Shown here: piece by piece, positions 56,168-64,000 of the stretch
Numbering within the stretch: the stretch's first letter is position 1
How the letters are laid out: every line of letters starts with the position of its first letter
Source of the DNA: Liopterus haemorrhoidalis
Lineage: Eukaryota > Arthropoda > Insecta > Coleoptera > Dytiscidae
Reading direction: 5' to 3'
Assembly: GCA_963971575.1 (NCBI GenBank)
Contig: OZ020616.1
Coordinates: 62,001 to 126,000, forward strand
Length of the DNA: 64,000 nt
Notes under the pieces: generated by a model
Told to the model about the DNA's origin: nothing
What the model saw: the letters and a program-made list of their open reading frames with translations, nothing else
Databases searched by the model: none
Position numbers and translations under genes: made by a program

Positions 56168-57319
56168 ATGTCAAATATGAACATAAATCTGATACGAAGC
56201 AAGTTCCGCGGCTGCATGCTGGGTGCGCTAGCCGGAGATTGCTGTGGCGCTCCGTTTGACGGGGACACATTTACGGACGGCTCAAAACTGGTGCTTCAGA
56301 AGTATTTCGATACTTTAGAGGGGCCATACTTCAGAGGTAAGACATTTGGAAGGCACTGGCTAATTTACGTATTTACTAGATGTATGGGTGTTCCAGCTCC
56401 CGCGAAGAAGTATACTGGTGACTCGAGCATGACTAAATGTACGGCGCAGTGGTTGGCCGCACAGTCAAAGGCGGTGGCAGAGATGAGCGATCCAGAGGTG
56501 AGCCGGGGCTTAGCCAAGGCGCTCGCGAAAGAGTTCTTTACGGATCCGCAGCGTGGATATAGCGAGAACGTTATCGTAGTATTTAACAAGCTGCGCGCCG
56601 ACAAGTTTGCGGACCCTTTCAAGCCGGCACGGGAGCCCGCCAACTTGACGAGTTCGTCGGACAACGGAGCGGTGCTGCGCGTAGTCCCGCTGGCGCTGGC
56701 CTACCAGCGTTCCCCGGAGCGAATGTTGTCTGCTGCCCGCAGCGCCACACTGTTGACCCACACGCACGGCGAGGGAGTGCTCGGCGCTCTTTTGCAGTGT
56801 GTCGCTTTACGGTTGTGTCTCCTGCAGGAACCTGGTACAGTGCGACCCGATACTTTCTTGGCGTCCCTCGAACAACAACTTCAATTGGCGGAGCGCGAAG
56901 TGGTATCGGACACTGACGATCTAGGATTACGCAGCGAGGGCAGCCTCTACAGGAAACAGCTGGCGGCCGTTTCGGCGCTCTGTGAGAAACGCGGCGAACT
57001 TATGCCCACTGATGAAGAGGTGCTGGATCGGCTGGGCCACAGTAACCGAGCTCTTTACTCCGTGCCGACTGCGATTTATTGCTTCTTACGTGCGAGCAGC
57101 GACTCCGGCGAGACGGCGGGTGGTCCTGTCCGCCGGGCCCTCCAGTTCGCCGTGTCGCTGGGCGGCGACACGGACACCATTGCAGGGATGACGGGCGCCC
57201 TGGCCGGCGCCTGCCACGGACGTCACTTCCTCAGCGACTCTCTTCTCCGTCACTGCGAGGGCTCCGAGCTATTCGAGAAGCTCGCGGACGACCTCTTGGA
57301 ACTCAGCACGAACACTTGA
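56168..57319 (+). CDS. ADP-ribosylhydrolase ARH3-like protein
   Basis: The open frame has 383 codons, but a GTAAGA...TTCCAG segment at 56336-56395 is probably a 60-bp intron. Removing it leaves exactly 363 residues, the size of human ARH3, and restores the short loop before the metal motif. Family blocks: FRGCMLGALAGDCCGAPF, SENVIVVFNKL, SVPTAIYCFLRA and SLGGDTDTIAGM, the last carrying the C-terminal Mg-binding Asp/Thr set. ARH3 removes ADP-ribose from serine and splits poly(ADP-ribose) with two Mg ions. Oddities: the usual YTDDTAM reads YTGDSSM here, and the catalytic Glu position (FYE) reads PFD. Activity may be altered or lost. No premature stop; clearly a maintained gene. Confidence 0.88.
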   Translation: MSNMNINLIRSKFRGCMLGALAGDCCGAPFDGDTFTDGSKLVLQKYFDTLEGPYFRGKTFGRHWLIYVFTRCMGVPAPAKKYTGDSSMTKCTAQWLAAQSKAVAEMSDPEVSRGLAKALAKEFFTDPQRGYSENVIVVFNKLRADKFADPFKPAREPANLTSSSDNGAVLRVVPLALAYQRSPERMLSAARSATLLTHTHGEGVLGALLQCVALRLCLLQEPGTVRPDTFLASLEQQLQLAEREVVSDTDDLGLRSEGSLYRKQLAAVSALCEKRGELMPTDEEVLDRLGHSNRALYSVPTAIYCFLRASSDSGETAGGPVRRALQFAVSLGGDTDTIAGMTGALAGACHGRHFLSDSLLRHCEGSELFEKLADDLLELSTNT

Positions 57320-58306
57320 GCCGCTTGCTGCTCCTCACAAATAACTAGGCCGGGTTGGACAGTGGAACAGTAGCTATGAGGGATGCGGGTATTTCAAAAG
57401 AGTTTATAAAAACTGCAAGACTATATATTTTTAAGGAGGAGCATGTTTGTAAATCTGCACAGAAAGCGATGTTTCACATTCACGCCAAAGTGAAGACATG
57501 TATGTTTGTATATGTATATATATAATTATCATATATAATATGTTTGTATCATCATATATATATATATATATAATATAATAATATTTAGTAGTAATCGGTA
57601 GAAATGTTAAGAGCATCTGAACGTCAAGTGTTGTATTGCATGTAGAGTGCGCGCGGGGAACGGCAGCCCCGTGCGGTATTGCTAATGACTTGAGTGAGCG
57701 GGAGGGCGCGCTTGACTCCGTCCGTGCCCAGCGTGAGCGCCCGAAAGTGATATGTCTCGGGCAGGACGGAGCGCTGATGGCGGGCCCCTGCCAAACGACT
57801 AACGAATGAGTGCTTCGCGCCAGCAACTTACTTGCGGCAACAGCGAGCCGGCCGCACTGCAGCGAACTGAAATCGGGAGGCCCGCGGGCCGCCACCAAAC
57901 ACGAGATGGGACAACAATCACATAGTTGTACAATATAAAGGCACACCTATTTACGTTGGAAACATACAGCGACATACAACGGCAATATAAGGTGGAGCGG
58001 GGTCTGTCCCCTGCATTATACCTACTAGCTAGCTACGGACAGGACAGAAAAGCCTTCTAAGCGCGGCGTACCGCGGCATACCGGACCCGACTACGAGCCT
58101 GACGTAGAACGAGAGAATGAAACGAGGGCGGGGTACGACGGACGAGATACAGAACGAAACAAGCGCCTAAAGAGATACGGCAACGAGTAAACGGCAACAA
58201 TAGAGCGAGCAACTGAGGTGACGAGCACGAGGCTCAATCTAATGGCACTGTAATGATGCGCTGGGGTGGCTCCGGGAGTTGCGGGCGCAGCTGCGCGCGG
58301 CCCGCA
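57320..58306 (-). other. Probable 3' UTRs of the ARH3-like gene and the RING E3 gene
   Basis: Lies between convergent stop codons. Contains (TA)n near 57555-57573 and a GC-rich part at about 57640-57900. No credible gene; ORFs here lack domains. Confidence 0.4.
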
Positions 58307-60563
<2,257 letters not shown>

Positions 60564-62513
60564 GCTGTCGTCCGATACACAGACACACGCTTTATTCAAA
60601 ACACAGTCTTCGCGTCCATATTAACCTTGCAACACACGATTTGTGAAAGCCAGGATTACTAGTGTTGGGCAACAATAGGGCAGGCAATGTTTGGTCCACT
60701 ATTGATCCATCTACACAGGGACGTTACTTGACTTGCTCGATTCTTCACTTTTTTTCAACAAAGGACTTTCCCATTCACAACATTTCCCACAAATGGTCAC
60801 AAGAGTCTTTTCTGCAAATATTCACGCTGAAATTTAGTCTCTAATTGCACTAACTGATGCCCGAAATTGCATTACAAAGAATGAGCAATGAGTAATCGCA
60901 GTATTGTGAAACTAGCAACGTACACCCCTCAAGTTTCCACACATACCCCCACGCCAGTGCCGACTGACTGGCGAGCAGTAGTCTAAAACCAAATGAGCAG
61001 CTGAGTTCGGATGTTCTTATTTTTCTACGATTGCAACTGGAAGACAGAAAATTCCACCAGGATTGATCTGCGAGCAGCACGAGGGAAGTGCGATGGGGAC
61101 TACTCCATACGGTTGGCAGTGATATTCTGTGGTGCACCGACATAGACAAGACAAGATATCAAAATTCAAGATAATGATAAAGTCTGTTCCTTTGGTTTTT
61201 GACGGAACTAGATTTTCAATTCTAGTTACTTTTACCGACTGATTGAAGCTTTTAATCATTTTGTTCAGGAAAAGCCAACTTCAATATATAAAAAAAATAG
61301 CTAATGACAACTTACAAAAATGAAATTTCCGGTTAGTTCCGCCTAATCGTTTGATTTTTTTGAAAATAAGTAAGGATAAATTTGTAAAGGTTTCACTAAA
61401 ATAGAAAAACAGTTTTTATTTATTATTTTATACACAAGCTCAAGAATAAAACTAGCATAATATAATAGGCGTTTACGTTTAATCAGTCAGATTAATCCTA
61501 GTGCTCCCGATCCGTTCGTAAAGTCCGTCGGAGCACAGCAGTGGCGCACCTAGGATTTGGGGGGGGGGGGGCGGTAGACAGAATAGTTTGGAGAAAAATG
61601 TATTTTAGAAGTGCGGACCTTTTTCTAGGTCATCACTTGTATTTGGCCCCTCCAAATTTTTATTAAAAATTTCCTGGCCCCCCCAAATTTTGAGAGCTAG
61701 CGCCGCCACTGCATGGTAACCATACATACAAGACCACATATCTACAAATGCCTTTTATTTCTAGAATACCATAGAGAAATATAATTATTATTATTTGTTT
61801 TTTTTGTTTTCTTTAATTATTATTTATCTATGTGTGATACCTGCGATCGCTTTCGATAACCCTTCCACAGAACATGAGATTTGAAGCCGTGACGCAGCTG
61901 ATTTGAGGCCAGCTTTAGGTGCGGCGCATGCTCATGATATCTGAAAGGGGAATAAGAGGTGCGGGCGGAGAAAGTTCCACTGTTCGTGGGTATCCGCAGG
62001 GGCTGGAAGGGAGAAGAGACAGGAAGGTGACTTGTGATAGAGGAATTTTGCTGGTAAACAAAGTGTTTTAATTTTTATTTGTGTCCGGATGATAGTGATT
62101 ATGTTCAGAATATCAAAGGTGTGACGATAACGTGAAATCACATCGAAAAGCGTAGAAACACGCACAGAATGTTGTCGTAAGTCTGCAAACAGAAAGTTCC
62201 TTTGTTTGACTGTTTATAATCGCGACACGTCCATTTTGTTTACTCAGCAAGGCAGTTATACAATGCGCCAGATGTGTGATACAAAACTATTCAACGTTAT
62301 TAATTACTTAGTTGGTGTGCTAGCAAGTTCTGTGATACGCATTTCAAATATATTTTAAATAAGAATAAATATATTTGTATTTCTATCTGCCGTTACGGAA
62401 GAAAGAACAGAGTGAGCAGTGAGCAGTGAACAGCTGTGAGCATCAAGCCAACATCAGATACTCGTGAGGGCAGCGTAGCGCCAGTGCATCAGCGACTTAC
62501 AGTCTTATCATCA
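60564..62513. other. Intergenic region with MITE remnants
   Basis: 5' flank of the RING gene and 5' UTR/promoter of the PNRC-like gene. About 61180-61370 is a worn CAGTCTGTTCC-type MITE (GACGGAACTAGA ... TTAGTTCCGCCTAATCG). 61539-61711 is listed separately. No gene seen. Confidence 0.45.
61539..61711 (+). mobile_element. Short CAGTGGCG-ended MITE with poly-G
   Basis: 173 bp with ends CAGTGGCGCACC and the complement of GCGCCGCCACTG. It carries a run of about 14 G near the left end and a poly-C run near the right, with GGACCTTTTTCTAGGTCATC between. Related fragments occur near 3901, 17590, 24383 and 26655. No target duplication is evident. Confidence 0.6.
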
Positions 62514-62864
62514 ATGACCAACACTATAAATAAGATGGTTGGGAGAAACGGCAGCGGCGAGCGTTCGACAGCGACGGGCGTCGCATTCCACATCGGCGGC
62601 GCGAGTAAAGGCAGGGGCGGCAGAGGTTCGCCGGCGCGCCCGCAGCAGTCGAGCGGGCGCGGCAGCCCGCGCTACAGTCCGCAGCAGCAGTTGTTCGCGG
62701 GCGCCAAGTGGACCGAGCCACCGGCCGCGACCGCCCTGCCATCGCCGCCCGTGCACTGGACGCAGGCGGCCGGCCGCAACACGCACGTGCCGCGCGCCTG
62801 TATTGGACCGCACACCACCGCGGCCGTCAGTGTACGCAAACCCATGCTCAAGAGCCAGGCCTGA
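62514..62864 (+). CDS. PNRC-like small protein (proline-rich nuclear receptor coactivator family)
   Basis: A single exon of 116 residues from ATG 62514 (MTNTINKMVGRNGSGERSTA). It is basic and rich in Gly, Arg, Pro and Ala. The key block is LFAGAKWTEPPAATALPSPP followed by VHWT, which lines up with the YAGAKFSEPPSPSVLPKPP-xHW block that defines vertebrate PNRC1/2. In vertebrates this short linear motif binds DCP1A and nuclear receptors, and PNRC2 links decapping to nonsense-mediated decay. The rest is poorly conserved, as expected. The assignment rests on this one motif plus size. The open frame extends upstream without an ATG. Confidence 0.7.
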   Translation: MTNTINKMVGRNGSGERSTATGVAFHIGGASKGRGGRGSPARPQQSSGRGSPRYSPQQQLFAGAKWTEPPAATALPSPPVHWTQAAGRNTHVPRACIGPHTTAAVSVRKPMLKSQA

Positions 62865-63702
62865 CCAGGTCGCGACTAGTGCTCCCCACCAACAGACTCT
62901 TATTCAAATTACATGCGTTTATACAGACTTTTACAAAAGACGAACGTGTATATCCAACAAGACCAGCCAAGAATCAAGACGGACGCGAGTGAGCACGACA
63001 ATACGTCTCCATTTATTTTTTTATTAAATTTTTTGTATGTCGCTGTGGAACATATAATGGAGTTTCGCAGCAAGAAAAGGACGGGTGCGCTTTCTGCCCG
63101 TAACAGATTGTCCTGTTCAGCCGCTCTGGTGATCGCAGCTCCTGCTGGGGCTGCCTGTAGAATTTAGCATTTATTTTTTAAAGAGTAGTCATTAAGTCGA
63201 GATATTGATGAATGTGATTGTTGATGTGTTGTTGATACGAGGTACTGTGAATGAGTGTGTGTTCGGTCAGCGTGAGTGTCTGTGTGCGTAGCCTAGGTAG
63301 AGAGTGTGGAGCGGGTGTTTGGCCGGGGCCTCGGCCGCACACTGTGATAACGCATCATCTCCACTAGCTGAGCGGGGCCGGGTGAGCGGTGCCAGGGTGC
63401 GCGACCCTCATCTCACGTTTCAAGTATTACTCGATACTGTGATAAGGAACCCAAAGAAGACGCACAGCAACGAATCACATTCCATCCCCACCTTGCCCTG
63501 TCCAACGTCACCCATCCATCATCAGTCGCGCGCCCCGACACGCTTTACCAAGCCAAGCACCCGCTCACGATTTTATGACTTGTAAAAAAAAAAATAGTAA
63601 TTTTAAATCATGAAAAGAAAAAAATGCGAATTTGTCATAAATTGCAGTACAAATGTCCATCATGTTTCTATTTGCATAATATATCTCTATATTATATATA
63701 TT
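62865..63702 (+). other. Probable 3' UTR and flank of the PNRC-like gene
   Basis: No further gene recognised. Short ORFs on the plus strand (for example 62913-63167) show no domain. A poly-A stretch lies at about 63584-63595. Confidence 0.4.
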
Positions 63703-63996
63703 CTATATTAAATGTAAGATAAGTTTAAAGATTTTTGACCAACTGGATGTACTCCACAGAGAGGTGCTGCGTATTTCCAGGAACCACCATAGAAACCCTT
63801 TCAGGTTCAAGTTAATAATGCTCGTTATGTATTGTTGTTGTCTGAATGAACTGAACATGGCCAGCGTGTCGATGGAAATGTTGCTGGAAGTACGCATCGC
63901 CGCAGTCGGGCTCGAACAGATGTTCTCATTGTAAACACAACCAGTCTTCCTGAGCGATGACCCGACAAGCTCAGTTGCCAAGTGCAATAATCTCAA
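63703..63996 (-). other. Possible 3' coding exon at the window edge, unidentified
   Basis: A minus-strand frame of 97 codons is open to near the window end, and another frame ends in VPGNTQHLSVEYIQLVKNL before a stop near 63730. Either could be the last exon of a gene running off the right edge. I recognise no family and cannot pick the frame. Confidence 0.2.
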
Positions 63997-64000
63997 AATT

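Noticed and set aside
56510..56767. Minus-strand ORFs within the ARH3-like gene
   Set aside because: Shadows of the conserved plus-strand frame.

Overview
This window is insect nuclear DNA. The evidence is spliced genes with GT/AG introns, several introns of only 54-65 bp, AATAAA signals, a secreted retinin-type cuticle protein, and many non-autonomous DNA transposons. Lepidoptera is plausible, but I cannot fix the order or species from sequence alone.

Layout. (1) 1-23,000 is AT-rich and dominated by transposable elements. It holds the last three coding exons of a Kv-channel-interacting-protein-like calcium sensor (4287-7924). Around them lie TTA-flanked and TA-flanked MITEs, a palindromic element present as two full copies and a half copy, a repeat family with a tRNA-like B box, a nested pair of hAT elements with intact 8-bp target duplications, and a 161-bp tandem array. 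(2) 23,280-27,540 is a two-exon cuticle protein gene with a TATA box; its 3.6-kb intron is full of repeats. (3) 27,790-60,600 is a dense housekeeping block: NOP53, a p24/TMED cargo receptor, Lrrk, a GUCD1-like gene, a CUSTOS-like gene, DDX56, NOC4L, SDA1 with ORC5 inside its intron, UBL4A (Get5), MTRES1, mitochondrial GrpE, an ARH3-like gene, and an RNF38/44-type RING E3 ligase. (4) 60,600-64,000 holds MITE remnants, a small PNRC-like gene, and an unidentified possible exon at the right edge.

Themes. NOP53, DDX56, NOC4L and SDA1 all act in nucleolar ribosome assembly and lie within about 24 kb; DDX56 and NOC4L share a 119-bp head-to-head promoter. GrpE and MTRES1 are mitochondrial. ORC5 is a complete intronless gene, with its own poly(A) signal, inside the first intron of SDA1 on the same strand. 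Lrrk has about 95% of its coding sequence in one 7.4-kb exon and two alternative first coding exons that join it in the same phase. The ARH3-like protein lacks two acidic residues expected in the active site. Many genes are paired head-to-head or tail-to-tail with very little spacer.

Exon boundaries were worked out by hand from splice signals, reading-frame phase and remembered family alignments. They have not been checked against RNA.
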